NCBI GenBank assembly: GCA_900315085.1
Contig: OMXW01000001.1
Location: forward strand, 1-51,527
Direction: 5' to 3'
Origin: an uncultured Eubacteriales bacterium
Lineage (GTDB): Bacteria; Bacillota; Clostridia; Oscillospirales; Acutalibacteraceae
Length of the DNA: 51,527 nucleotides
Within the stretch, counting starts at the first letter, position 1. Each line of letters opens with the position of its first letter. The notes beneath the pieces are model-generated. The model ran no database searches and was not told where the DNA came from. It was given only the letters and a program-made list of their open reading frames with translations. A program made the translations under genes and the position numbers. Below, piece by piece: positions 8,352-17,056 of this stretch.

Positions 8352-10595
8352 ATGGCACCGAGAAAACGAACAACAAAAAAAGCCGCAAAGTCCGAAGCCG
8401 TTAAGGGATACATCAAGGGAGCGGGCGAGGTAGTTGAGCAGCCCATAGTTTCCACAATCCGTGAAAACTTCATGCCTTACGCCATGAGCGTAATTCTGTC
8501 GCGCGCAATTCCCGAAATCGACGGTTTTAAGCCGTCTCACCGCAAGCTGCTCTATACAATGTATAAAATGGGACTTTTGAACGGAGCGCGCACAAAGTCG
8601 GCGAATATTGTCGGCGCTACCATGAAGCTCAACCCTCACGGCGACGCGGCAATCTACGACACAATGGTACGTCTTTCAAAGGGCTACGAGGCGCTTTTGC
8701 ACCCGTATGTTGACTCAAAGGGCAACTTCGGTAAGTTCTACAGCCGCGACATGGCATGGGCGGCTTCCCGATACACGGAAGCAAAGCTCGCGCCGATCTG
8801 CGTAGAGCTGTTCAAGGACATAGACCGCGACACGGTAGACTTTGTAGACAACTACGACAACACAATGAAGGAGCCGTCGTTGCTGCCTACAAGCTTTCCG
8901 TCCGTACTGGTCAACGCCAACACGGGAATCGCAGTCGGCATGGCGTCAAATATCTGCTCCTTTAACTTAAAGGAAATCTGCGACACTACCGCGGCAATTA
9001 TCCGCGACCCCGACCACGACGTAAAAACGACCCTGCCAGCGCCCGATTTTATCGGCGGCTGTCAGATAATTTACGACGAAAAGGTCATCGACCAGGTATA
9101 TGAAACAGGCAGAGGCAGCATCCGCCTCCGCGCAAAGTACGAATACGACAAAAGCGCGAACTGCATTGACATTTTAGCTATACCGAGCACCACCACCTGC
9201 GAGGTAATCATCGATAAAATCATCGACCTTGTAAAGCAGGGAAAGGTAAAGGAAATTTCCGACGTCCGCGACGAAACGGGTATTGACGGTCTGAAAATCA
9301 CAATCGATTTAAAGCGCAGCACCGACCCCGACAAGCTTATGGCAAAGCTGTTCAAGCTCACAACTCTCGAGGACAGCTACGCCTGTAACTTTAACGTGCT
9401 TATCGGCGGAGTGCCGATGGTTCTCGGCGTAAAGGCGCTGCTCGAGGAGTGGATAGCCTTTAGAATCGAGTGCGTAAAGCGCAGAACCTTCTTTGACCGC
9501 ACAAAAAAGGCTGACAGGCTCCACCTTCTGCGCGGACTTGAAAAAATCCTGCTCGATATAGACAAGGCAATTAAGATTATCCGCGAAACCGACGAGGAAA
9601 TCGAGGTTGTGCCGAACCTGATGATTGGCTTTGGAATCGACCAGATTCAGGCTGAGTACGTTGCGGAAATCAAGCTTCGTCACCTCAACCGCGAATACAT
9701 CCTCAAACGCACGCAGGACATCGAGGAGCTTGAAAAGGAAATAGCCGAGCTCGACGACATACTCAAAAGTAAGGCGAGGATAAAGACAATAATCGTAAAG
9801 GAGCTTAAGGCAATCGGCGAAAAATACGGTCAGCCCCGAAAGAGTATAATCATCTACGAGGACACCGTAAAATACGAAGCCGAGGCGGACAGCGTACCTG
9901 ATTACGCCTGCACCTTATTCTTCACCAAGGAAGGCTATTTCAAAAAAATCACACCGCAGTCGCTCAGAATGAGCGGAGCGCACAAGCTCAAAGACGGCGA
10001 TGAAATCACGCAGGAAATCGAGTTTTCAAATAACTGCGATTTGCTGTTCTTCACCGATAAGGCTCAGGTTTACAAGACCAAAGCAAGCGAGTTCTCCGAC
10101 ACCAAAACGAGTGTTTTGGGCGATTATGTTGCCGCAAAGCTCGGTATGGACGAGGGCGAAAACGCAATTTATATGGTAGCCACAAAGGACTACAAAGGAA
10201 TAATGCTCTTTGCCTTTGAAAACGGCAAGGCGGCAAAGGTGCCTCTTGAAGCGTACGCAACCAAAACCAACCGCAAAAAGCTTACGGGCGCGTTCTCGGA
10301 TAAGAGTCCCGCGGCTTCAATCATGTTCCTCGACGAGGACAAAGAGGTACTGTTCAAGGCAAGCTCAGGCAGAATGCTGCTTGTTCATACCGGAACCTTG
10401 TCGCTTAAAACCACCCGTTCAACGCAGGGCGTAGCGGTAATGAAGCTCAAAAAGGGGCACAGGCTGTTCAGCGTAGACAACTACGAGGAAGGAATGTTTA
10501 ATAAACCTCAGCGTTACCGCACGCGTTCACTGCCTGCACTGGGAGCGCTTCCGTCTGCGGAGGACAGCGACGGCGAACAGCTCAGTATTTTATAA
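8352..10595 (+). CDS. Divergent type IIA topoisomerase subunit A (ParC/GyrA-like)
   Basis: DNA breakage-reunion subunit, 747 residues. The catalytic tyrosine is Y141 in ASRYTEAKL. The winged-helix region reads NPHGDAAIY where gyrases usually have HPHGDSAVY, so Ala99 stands at the Ser83 quinolone position of E. coli GyrA, while D98 and D103 are kept. The C-terminal third (about 500-730) fits a beta-pinwheel DNA-wrapping domain, ending in an acidic tail. An N-terminal Lys/Arg-rich tail of about 20 residues precedes the domain. GGAGG lies before the start. Probably works with the preceding gene. Confidence 0.86.
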   Translation: MAPRKRTTKKAAKSEAVKGYIKGAGEVVEQPIVSTIRENFMPYAMSVILSRAIPEIDGFKPSHRKLLYTMYKMGLLNGARTKSANIVGATMKLNPHGDAAIYDTMVRLSKGYEALLHPYVDSKGNFGKFYSRDMAWAASRYTEAKLAPICVELFKDIDRDTVDFVDNYDNTMKEPSLLPTSFPSVLVNANTGIAVGMASNICSFNLKEICDTTAAIIRDPDHDVKTTLPAPDFIGGCQIIYDEKVIDQVYETGRGSIRLRAKYEYDKSANCIDILAIPSTTTCEVIIDKIIDLVKQGKVKEISDVRDETGIDGLKITIDLKRSTDPDKLMAKLFKLTTLEDSYACNFNVLIGGVPMVLGVKALLEEWIAFRIECVKRRTFFDRTKKADRLHLLRGLEKILLDIDKAIKIIRETDEEIEVVPNLMIGFGIDQIQAEYVAEIKLRHLNREYILKRTQDIEELEKEIAELDDILKSKARIKTIIVKELKAIGEKYGQPRKSIIIYEDTVKYEAEADSVPDYACTLFFTKEGYFKKITPQSLRMSGAHKLKDGDEITQEIEFSNNCDLLFFTDKAQVYKTKASEFSDTKTSVLGDYVAAKLGMDEGENAIYMVATKDYKGIMLFAFENGKAAKVPLEAYATKTNRKKLTGAFSDKSPAASIMFLDEDKEVLFKASSGRMLLVHTGTLSLKTTRSTQGVAVMKLKKGHRLFSVDNYEEGMFNKPQRYRTRSLPALGALPSAEDSDGEQLSIL

Positions 10596-10633
10596 ATATT
10601 TTCGTAATTTTTACGGAAACTCGGCAAAAACAC

Positions 10634-10662
10634 TTGCAAAATCAAAAAGAATATGTTACTAT
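10634..10662 (+). promoter_or_regulatory. secG promoter
   Basis: TTGCAA (10634-10639), 17 bp, TACTAT (10657-10662), about 48 bases before the secG start. Confidence 0.75.
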
Positions 10663-10709
10663 GTATTAGTTGATTAATGTAGATTATCATATGAAAGGAC
10701 GATATAAGC

Positions 10710-10961
10710 ATGAGCGTTTGGGGCATAGTTCTCGGAATTTTACTTGCAATTGTATCAATCGCGATTATTGTTGTAATTATTCTTCAGGAAGGCAACCAGC
10801 AGGGACTCGGCGTTGTAACAGGTGCCGCTGACTCTTACTTCTCAAAGAATAAGGCTCGTTCAATCGACGCGTTTCTTTCGCGCTGGACAAAGCTTTTTGC
10901 CGCAATCTTCGTAGTTTTTGTAATTGCGCTTAATGTACTTGCTTACTTCAAAATTCTGTAA
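10710..10961 (+). CDS. secG: Preprotein translocase subunit SecG
   Basis: An 83-residue protein with two membrane helices (about 3-23 and 60-80) joined by the SecG loop with LQEGNQQGLGVVTGAADSYF. SecG assists SecYE and SecA in protein export. Length and the N-out hairpin layout are typical. AAAGGACG precedes the ATG. A terminator 26 bases after the stop suggests it is mostly transcribed alone. Confidence 0.95.
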   Translation: MSVWGIVLGILLAIVSIAIIVVIILQEGNQQGLGVVTGAADSYFSKNKARSIDAFLSRWTKLFAAIFVVFVIALNVLAYFKIL

Positions 10962-10987
10962 GTATAAATTTTAACATCAAAACATAT

Positions 10988-11020
10988 AATAGACCGTCGG
11001 TATTCGGCGGTCTATTTTTG
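10988..11020 (+). terminator. Intrinsic terminator after secG
   Basis: ATAGACCG (10989-10996) pairs with CGGTCTAT (11008-11015), then TTTTG. Confidence 0.85.
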
Positions 11021-11037
11021 TTTGCGGAGATGTTAAT

Positions 11038-11298
11038 ATGCCATTGTGGGGACTTGCGTTAATTCTTTTTGGTACGTTCACGGTATTTGCGTTTATACAT
11101 TTTATCTCAAAAATAAAACGCCCCTTTTCAAGGGCGCTTTTGTCAATGGCAATCGGTGCGGCAACGCTTGCGGCAATCGACCTTAGCTCATCCTTCACGG
11201 GAGTATACATACCTGTCAGCCTGTTGTCGTTTTTGACCTCGGTAATCGGAGGGTTGCCGGGAGTGACGCTGCTGCTTTTTTTGAATTTGTTTTTATAG
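11038..11298 (+). CDS. BofA-like small membrane protein
   Basis: An 86-residue protein with three hydrophobic segments. The C terminus, IPVSLLSFLTSVIGGLPGVTLLLFLNLFL split over the last 30 residues, matches the BofA/SigmaK-factor processing inhibitor pattern (I-P-x-N/S then a G-x-PG-V stretch). BofA holds the SpoIVFB protease inactive in the forespore outer membrane of Bacillus. A second piece of that pathway (SpoIVB) and an M50 protease are also in this window. The GGAGA ribosome site supports the start. The family match rests on a short pattern, so it is tentative. Confidence 0.7.
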   Translation: MPLWGLALILFGTFTVFAFIHFISKIKRPFSRALLSMAIGAATLAAIDLSSSFTGVYIPVSLLSFLTSVIGGLPGVTLLLFLNLFL

Positions 11299-11300
11299 CG

Positions 11301-11906
11301 TTAAATTAGTGAGCCGTAAACCTCCTCCAAAGCCTCGCCGACATTCTCGGTGTCCTTTGTGAGAAGTCCCAGCATGGTTTTGTAAATCGTCTGGGGATAG
11401 CTCAAAAAGTTATTTTTTACAATCTCGGCCTGCTCGTACGCGGGCGCAAAAATCGAAAACTTAAACAAATCGATGTCGCCGCCCGAAATAGTGCAGTTTA
11501 CCGAAAAACCGTTCTCTGTCTTAACAATTTCAACAAAGTTATCTCTGGCGGTTTTGCGTTCCGACAAAAGCCTGAGCGCGCAGTCATAAGACTTTTGCTT
11601 TACAGAGTGGGCAAGGGTAGATTCAAGCTGCATAGCGATGATTTTTCCGTTTTCGCTCAGAACATAGGTCTGCTCGCCGTCAACGCTGTCGCTTTCAATA
11701 AGATTCTTGTTTCCGACAAGCTCGTCAAACGCGGCGGAAATCTCAAAAAAGTTTGCCAGCTCATCGTTGATAATCGCCTCGGTAACAAGGTTTTTGCTCA
11801 TCTTGTCATTAACCGAATTGTAAAGGTAGCAAATCAAAATTTTTATTTCATTTTTACTTCTTAATCCACCGGGCGCGATGCCCTCGTCAAAGGTATCAAA
11901 TGCCAT
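11301..11906 (-). CDS. DUF4364 family protein
   Basis: A cytoplasmic protein of 201 residues resembling the DUF4364 family, widespread in Clostridia and of unknown function. The N-terminal part (RSKNEIKILICYLYN, then EISAAFDELVGNKNLIE and a beta-wing with YVLSENGKII) looks like a winged helix, so it may bind DNA. An upstream ATG at 11921 is in frame, but GGTGA six bases before ATG 11906 favours the shorter form. It converges with the BofA-like gene, with only 2 bases between the stops. Confidence 0.8.
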   Translation of the reverse strand: MAFDTFDEGIAPGGLRSKNEIKILICYLYNSVNDKMSKNLVTEAIINDELANFFEISAAFDELVGNKNLIESDSVDGEQTYVLSENGKIIAMQLESTLAHSVKQKSYDCALRLLSERKTARDNFVEIVKTENGFSVNCTISGGDIDLFKFSIFAPAYEQAEIVKNNFLSYPQTIYKTMLGLLTKDTENVGEALEEVYGSLI

Positions 11907-11938
11907 AATTTTCACCGTCATTTCTAAATATGTAATTA

Positions 11939-11949
11939 ATTATAGCACA
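11939..11949 (-). promoter_or_regulatory. Extended -10 promoter of the DUF4364 gene
   Basis: Minus strand TGC-TATAAT with TATAAT at 11944-11939. No good -35 is visible at the right distance, as expected for an extended -10 site. Confidence 0.6.
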
Positions 11950-12009
11950 TAATATAAAAAAAGGGTAGAGGTAAAACGTTAAAAGCAAAGAAAAATTGCC
12001 TAAAATCAA

Positions 12010-12038
12010 TTGACTGTAACATATTACTGTGATAAAAT
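12010..12038 (+). promoter_or_regulatory. Promoter of the nfeD-SPFH operon
   Basis: TTGACT (12010-12015), 17 bp, TAAAAT (12033-12038). Confidence 0.8.
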
Positions 12039-12060
12039 GTAGACAGAAGGGAGTGGTTTC

Positions 12061-12507
12061 TTGGAAAATATAACGCCGTATATGCCTTATATCTGGATAG
12101 GCTTTGCCGTGGTAATGGCAGTTTGTGAGGCGGCAACAGCACAGCTTGTTTCCGTGTGGTTCGTAATCGGAGCAATCTGCGCCGCCATCGCCACGATATT
12201 CACAGGCTCGCTGATTATTCAGTCGCTTATTTTTCTCACGGTATCGCTTGTCGCGCTCATAGTGACAAAGCCGATAGTGAAGAAAATCAAGAAGAACAAC
12301 AAGAAGGTAAACACAAATTCGGACAGGCTGGTCGGACAAATCGGAGACGTACTCTTTGATATTGAGGACGCCCAGTCAATCGGACAGGTTAAGGTAATGG
12401 GAGAAATCTGGAGCGCGAGGTCAGACTTCGCTCCAATCAGAAAAGGTACAAAAATCAAGGTGCTTGCAATCGAGGGCGTAAAGCTTTTGGTTGAGCAGGC
12501 GCAGTAA
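12061..12507 (+). CDS. NfeD-like membrane protein with OB-fold
   Basis: A 148-residue short NfeD protein: two or three membrane segments (about 8-75), a Lys/Asn-rich linker, then a C-terminal OB-fold from about residue 85 (RLVGQIGDVL ... GTKIKVLAIEGVKLLVE). The start is a TTG with GGGAG 7 bases upstream; no nearer ATG keeps the first helix. NfeD proteins work with SPFH/stomatin partners in membrane microdomains, and the SPFH gene follows 10 bases downstream, the classic pair. Confidence 0.88.
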   Translation: MENITPYMPYIWIGFAVVMAVCEAATAQLVSVWFVIGAICAAIATIFTGSLIIQSLIFLTVSLVALIVTKPIVKKIKKNNKKVNTNSDRLVGQIGDVLFDIEDAQSIGQVKVMGEIWSARSDFAPIRKGTKIKVLAIEGVKLLVEQAQ

Positions 12508-12517
12508 GGAGATAATT

Positions 12518-13414
12518 ATGGCAGGACTTATTATTTTAGGCGCGGTAATATTTATCGTATTAATATTAGTCATCAGAAACATTCAGATCGTTCCGCAGGC
12601 ACACGCGTATGTAATTGAGCGCCTCGGAGCGTACAGCACAACATGGGACACGGGACTTCACATCAAGGTTCCGTTTATTGACAGAATTTCAAAAAAGGTT
12701 TCACTCAAGGAGCAGGTAGTAGACTTCCCGCCCCAGCCGGTAATCACGCGCGACAACGTAACAATGCAGATAGACACGGTCGTATATTTTGAAATCACCG
12801 ACCCAAAGCTCTATACCTACGGCGTAGAGCGTCCGCTGAGCGCAATTGAGAACCTCACCGCAACAACTCTGCGTAACATCATCGGTGACCTCGAGCTCGA
12901 TAATACGCTGACCTCGCGCGACACTATCAACGATAAAATCAGAATTATCCTTGATGAAGCGACCGACGCGTGGGGAATAAGAGTGATCCGCGTTGAGCTC
13001 AAAAACATTCTTCCTCCGCGCGAAATTCAGGACGCGATGGAGAAGCAGATGAAGGCTGAGCGTGAAAGAAGAGCAAGAATCCTCGACGCAGAGGGTGAAA
13101 AGCGCAGTCAGATCCTTGTTGCAGAGGGCTTAAAGGAAAGCGCTATCTTAAAGGCAGACGCTGTTAAGGAGCAAAAAATCCGTGAGGCGCAGGGTGAAGC
13201 CGAGGCTATCCTCACCGTTCAAAAGGCTAACGCCGACGCACTCAGAATGCTAAACGAAGCGGCTCCGAGCGACAGAGTTATCCAGCTCAAAAGTCTTGAG
13301 GCGTTTGAAAGAGCGGCAGACGGTCAGGCAACAAAGATTATTATCCCGTCAGACATCCAGGGACTCGCGGGCAGCGTAACCGCGGTAAAGGAAATCTGGA
13401 AGGACGGAAAGTAA
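12518..13414 (+). CDS. SPFH/stomatin-like membrane protein (QmcA/HflK type)
   Basis: A 298-residue stomatin-like scaffold: one N-terminal membrane helix (about 2-20), SPFH domain (about 22-200, with VPFIDRISKKVSLKEQVVDF), then an Ala/Glu-rich coiled coil (RARILDAEGEKRSQILVAEG) and a hydrophobic C terminus. AAGGAG before ATG 12518 fixes the start; a longer frame from 12491 would overlap nfeD. Such proteins form large ring assemblies that organise membranes and proteases. Confidence 0.92.
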   Translation: MAGLIILGAVIFIVLILVIRNIQIVPQAHAYVIERLGAYSTTWDTGLHIKVPFIDRISKKVSLKEQVVDFPPQPVITRDNVTMQIDTVVYFEITDPKLYTYGVERPLSAIENLTATTLRNIIGDLELDNTLTSRDTINDKIRIILDEATDAWGIRVIRVELKNILPPREIQDAMEKQMKAERERRARILDAEGEKRSQILVAEGLKESAILKADAVKEQKIREAQGEAEAILTVQKANADALRMLNEAAPSDRVIQLKSLEAFERAADGQATKIIIPSDIQGLAGSVTAVKEIWKDGK

Positions 13415-13419
13415 AGAAC

Positions 13420-13459
13420 AAATTGTCGGTAAAGCAAAATTTACCGACAATTTAATTTT
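13420..13459 (+). terminator. Intrinsic terminator after the SPFH gene
   Basis: A 14-bp perfect stem, 13420-13433 with 13440-13453, then AATTTT. AT-rich at the base but with a GTCGGTAAA core. Confidence 0.8.
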
Positions 13460-13473
13460 GCGGAAGGTTATTG

Positions 13474-14913
13474 ATGTACTGGGTAGATTTACTTTGGAGT
13501 TTTGTGCTGCTGTCTTTTTTGGGATGGATTTTCAGCGGCGCATATCATTGGATAATTGAAAAAAAGTTTTACAACAAGGGTTTTCTGACGCTGCCGTTTG
13601 GTCCGTCCTACGGACTTTGCGGAGTGGCTTGCTACGTCGTTTTCAACAATGTGGCAAATAACCCGATAATCACATTTATCGGAAGCGCGCTTATGCTGTC
13701 AGCGCTGTCCGCTATCATCGGATACACACTTGAATTGCTGCTCGGCTGCAAGCCGTGGGATTTTTCCGACACAAAGCTTAACATCGGCAGCTACACATCA
13801 CTCCCGAACTCTGTAATGCTCGGCATAATCGGTGTTTTCACCGTACATATGCTCATACCGCCGCTAAATCATGTGCTTATAATGATTCCCGAAACGGTGA
13901 GCATGATTATAGTACTGTCAATTTGCGCGGCAATATTTATCGACACAATCTTGTCGCTGATAACAGTTTTCAGGCTGCGTAACAAAATGAAGCGTCTCAG
14001 CGCAGAAATATTATCCGAAAACTCGGGAATAGACGGGGAAAAGCTCAAAGAGCTTCGGGAAAACTACAACCGTCTGTTTACAAACAGTCTGCTGCGCAAA
14101 AGAATGGTAAACGCCTTTCCCGAGCTGAAAACGTCGGGATATGTAAAGCAGATATCAGGCAAGCTCGACGAAATCAAAACCGAGAATATGAAGGAGTACG
14201 AAAACAAATTTGAGCGCGATGAGGATAAACCCTTCGCTTACGGACTTTGTTTTGCCAAGCTGTTCGCGCTTTTCATAGTCGGCTCTTTTTTGGGAACCTG
14301 TATTGAAACGGTTTACGCGCCCTTTGCTGAGGGACATTTTGAGCTGAGAGTCGGCATGGTCTACGGACCGTTTATCCCTGTCTACGGAGGCGGAGCTGTT
14401 CTGCTGACTGTGGTGCTTTACAAGATGTATAAGCTCAGCGATACAATGATATTTGTAATAAGCGCGTTTCTCGGAGCCTTCTTTGAATACATAAGCTCAT
14501 GGCTGCAGGAAACTATACTCGGAACGGTATCATGGGATTACAGCAATATGCCGCTCAATTTAAACGGACGAACAAGTCTGATGTACGCGTTTATCTGGGG
14601 CTTTCTCGGACTAATATGGGTAAGATATCTGTATCCGTTCGCGGCAAAGTGGATAGAGAAGATCCCCAAAAAGCAAGGCTCAATCATCACCGTGCTGCTT
14701 GCCATATTCATGGTGTATAACGGCATATTGACTGTTTCGGCGGTATACCGCTGGGAGCAGCGCACAAGCGGTGTAACAGCTTCAAATAAATTTGAGGAAT
14801 ACCTTGACAAAAAGTATGACGACGACCGCATGAAGCTGTTGTTTCCGCATATGCGCCACTCTGACGACCTCAGCGAAATCCAGACGGGCGAAAGCCGTCA
14901 GAAAAACCGATAA
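13474..14913 (+). CDS. Duplicated CmpB-like membrane protein (putative ABC-transporter type IV family)
   Basis: A 479-residue polytopic membrane protein with two homologous halves. Both carry the family signature: WSFVLLSFLGWIFS...GFLTLPFGPSYG near the N terminus and FIVGSFLGTCIE...GMVYGPFIPVYG near residues 270-310, each followed by GxxxEYxxxxxxxxxxxxxWDYS-like segments (WDFSD, WDYSN). About 10-11 membrane helices; a charged cytoplasmic linker separates the halves. The family name is historical and no transport function is shown. ATG 13474, six bases after GGAAGG, was preferred over TTG 13471. Confidence 0.85.
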   Translation: MYWVDLLWSFVLLSFLGWIFSGAYHWIIEKKFYNKGFLTLPFGPSYGLCGVACYVVFNNVANNPIITFIGSALMLSALSAIIGYTLELLLGCKPWDFSDTKLNIGSYTSLPNSVMLGIIGVFTVHMLIPPLNHVLIMIPETVSMIIVLSICAAIFIDTILSLITVFRLRNKMKRLSAEILSENSGIDGEKLKELRENYNRLFTNSLLRKRMVNAFPELKTSGYVKQISGKLDEIKTENMKEYENKFERDEDKPFAYGLCFAKLFALFIVGSFLGTCIETVYAPFAEGHFELRVGMVYGPFIPVYGGGAVLLTVVLYKMYKLSDTMIFVISAFLGAFFEYISSWLQETILGTVSWDYSNMPLNLNGRTSLMYAFIWGFLGLIWVRYLYPFAAKWIEKIPKKQGSIITVLLAIFMVYNGILTVSAVYRWEQRTSGVTASNKFEEYLDKKYDDDRMKLLFPHMRHSDDLSEIQTGESRQKNR

Positions 14914-14957
14914 ACACAAATTATTAGGGACAGGCACAAACCTGTCCTTTTGTGCTT
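14914..14957 (+). terminator. Intrinsic terminator after the CmpB-like gene
   Basis: GGACAGG (14928-14934) pairs with CCTGTCC (14941-14947), then TTTTGTG. An outer CACAAA/TTTTGTG pairing extends the stem. Confidence 0.85.
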
Positions 14958-15024
14958 TATGGTGACAATAATTGCCCCGAGCCGAATTTATTGTGTTATT
15001 ATCTTAAAATTATCGGTCTTGCTA

Positions 15025-15053
15025 TTGAAATCAGCGCGGATTTTTTGTATAAT
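15025..15053 (+). promoter_or_regulatory. Purine operon promoter
   Basis: TTGAAA (15025-15030), 17 bp, TATAAT (15048-15053). I found no purine riboswitch and no clear PurR box between here and purE, so how the operon is regulated is not evident. Confidence 0.8.
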
Positions 15054-15098
15054 GTATAAGTAAAAATTTATAAATTTATCATGTTCAAGGAGTAAATC

Positions 15099-15596
15099 AT
15101 GAAAAAGGTTGCAATTATCATGGGTTCAGACAGCGATTTCCCTGTAGTATCAAAAGCGGTTAAAAAGCTCAAGGAGTTTGACGTTCCGTATGAGGTTCAT
15201 GTAATGAGCGCTCACAGAACTCCCGACGCGGCGATTCAGTTTTCCGCGAACGCAAAGAAAAACGGTTTTGGCGTAATCATCGCGGCAGCGGGAATGGCGG
15301 CTCACCTTGCTGGCGTACTGGCGGCAAAAACAACGCTTCCGGTAATCGGAATTCCCTGCAAGTCCGCGCAGCTTGACGGCATGGACGCGCTGCTTGCAAC
15401 CGTAATGATGCCCACAGGCATCCCCGTAGCAACAGTTGCGGTAGACGGAGCTGCAAACGCCGCGATTTTGGCGGTAGAAATGCTTGCGCTCTCAGACGAA
15501 ACACTTGATAAGAAGCTTGAAGATATGAAGGCAGAAATGGAAAAAGGCGTTGCCGAAAAAGACAAGGCAATGCAGACTAAGGTGGCAGAGCTTTGA
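15099..15596 (+). CDS. purE: 5-(carboxyamino)imidazole ribonucleotide mutase
   Basis: Class I PurE, which moves the carboxyl group of N5-CAIR to give CAIR. The 165 residues carry the active-site motifs GSDSDFPV (near residues 9-16), MSAHRTPD (about 42-49) and [12 protein letters not shown]. First gene of the purine operon, with CAAGGAG before the ATG. Its stop codon overlaps the TTG start of purF by four bases. No purK follows, so the partner enzyme must be elsewhere, if present. Confidence 0.96.
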   Translation: MKKVAIIMGSDSDFPVVSKAVKKLKEFDVPYEVHVMSAHRTPDAAIQFSANAKKNGFGVIIAAAGMAAHLAGVLAAKTTLPVIGIPCKSAQLDGMDALLATVMMPTGIPVATVAVDGAANAAILAVEMLALSDETLDKKLEDMKAEMEKGVAEKDKAMQTKVAEL

Positions 15597-17044
15597 GTAA
15601 AAAATATGTAACAATCACTCCGGCAGACAAGGCAAAGGAAGAATGCGGAGTATTCGGAATTTATAAGAACAACAGTGAGCTTGATATTGTAGATATCACA
15701 CACGACGCGCTCTACGGACTTCAGCACAGAGGTCATATAAGCTCGGGAATCACGGTGAACAGCGGCGGCAATTTTTCAACCGTCAAGGAGCTCGGAATGG
15801 TGTCCGAGGTATTCACCGAAAAAACCCTCAAAAAGCTTGAAAACGGCGACATCGCGGTAGGTCATGTTCGCTACAATTCATGCCAAAGCCTTGACAGAGC
15901 GTCAAATCAGCCACTTGTAATCAGATACCAGGAAGGCTCAATCGCAATTTCAAATAACGGCTCAATAACAAACTTTCCTCAGATCAGAAAAGAGCTTGAA
16001 CGCGGCGGCGCTATATTCCAGTCAAACTCCAACGCGGAGCTTATGGCGTATGTAATCGCTACGGAACGCTGCTCAACAGACAACCTCGAGGACGCGGTGC
16101 TCAGAGCTATGGATAAGCTCGAGGGTGCGTACTCAACGGTGATCTGCGCACCTACAAGACTAATAGCGTTCAGAGATAAATTCGGTTTCCGTCCGCTCTG
16201 TATCGGCAAGGTAAAGGACAGCTATGTGTTCACCTCCGAAAGCTGTGTAATCGACAGCATCGGCGGAGAATTTGTCCGCGACGTACTGCCGGGCGAAATG
16301 GTGGTAGTCGATAAAGACGGACTTCACACCTATTTCCAGAGCAAAAAGAGTGAGCAGACCTCGCTTTGCATATTTGAATATGTTTACCTCGCACGTCCGG
16401 ACAGCAAAATCGACGGCGTTAGCGTACACACCGCAAGGCTCAGAGCAGGCGAGCTTCTTCACAAGGAGTACCCGATCGAAGCCGATATGGTCTGCGGCGT
16501 ACCCGATTCGGGAATAGTTGCCGCCGAGGGTTACGCAAAAGCGTCGGGAATACCGCTCGGAATGGGCTTAATGAAAAATAAATTTATCGGCAGGGAAGTC
16601 GGCACGGGCATGGACAAGAAAAAACGTCTTATGCAGACAAAACTCACCGCGCTGAAATCAAATGTCGAAGGCAAGCGGATTGTAGTAATCGACGACTCGA
16701 TCATTCGAGGCGAAACCTCAAAGCACATTGTCCGCCTTCTCAGGGAAGCGGGCGCAAAAGAGGTTCACATGCTAATCAGCTCACCTATGTTTATCGCTCC
16801 GTGCTACTTCGGAACCGATATCACCGACAAGGAGCACCTGATTGCAAACCACATGACAGTAGAGGAAATAAGGAACGAGATCAACGCGGATTCGCTGGGC
16901 TATCTCAGCATAGAAAGCCTGCGTGAAACCGCCCGCGAGGCAAAAATCAACCTTTGCGACGGCTGCTTCACAGAGCAATACGCGGCTGATGTTCCCACAA
17001 CCTTCTTTGTAGATAAATACGCGACAAAAATAAAAAAGAAATAA
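15593..17044 (+). CDS. purF: Amidophosphoribosyltransferase
   Basis: Commits PRPP to purine synthesis using glutamine-derived ammonia. The N-terminal nucleophile is Cys in [10 protein letters not shown] after a propeptide of about 17 residues that would be removed. The glutaminase loop reads QHRGHISSG where most relatives have QHRGQExAG. The PRPP motif [13 protein letters not shown] is intact. Four cysteines ([13 protein letters not shown] and CDGC) sit where the Bacillus enzyme binds a [4Fe-4S] cluster, which would make it oxygen sensitive. A TTG start overlaps purE and AAGGTGG lies upstream. Confidence 0.94.
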   Translation: MSKKYVTITPADKAKEECGVFGIYKNNSELDIVDITHDALYGLQHRGHISSGITVNSGGNFSTVKELGMVSEVFTEKTLKKLENGDIAVGHVRYNSCQSLDRASNQPLVIRYQEGSIAISNNGSITNFPQIRKELERGGAIFQSNSNAELMAYVIATERCSTDNLEDAVLRAMDKLEGAYSTVICAPTRLIAFRDKFGFRPLCIGKVKDSYVFTSESCVIDSIGGEFVRDVLPGEMVVVDKDGLHTYFQSKKSEQTSLCIFEYVYLARPDSKIDGVSVHTARLRAGELLHKEYPIEADMVCGVPDSGIVAAEGYAKASGIPLGMGLMKNKFIGREVGTGMDKKKRLMQTKLTALKSNVEGKRIVVIDDSIIRGETSKHIVRLLREAGAKEVHMLISSPMFIAPCYFGTDITDKEHLIANHMTVEEIRNEINADSLGYLSIESLRETAREAKINLCDGCFTEQYAADVPTTFFVDKYATKIKKK

Positions 17045-17056
17045 CGGAGGATTTTT

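Noticed and set aside
6353-10595. Naming the topoisomerase genes gyrB and gyrA
   Set aside because: The motifs are divergent and the locus lacks the dnaA-recF context; the type cannot be settled without phylogeny.
14957-15098. Purine riboswitch or PurR box before purE
   Set aside because: No conserved purine aptamer loops were seen, and only a vague CCGAATTTA-like segment, too weak to call.
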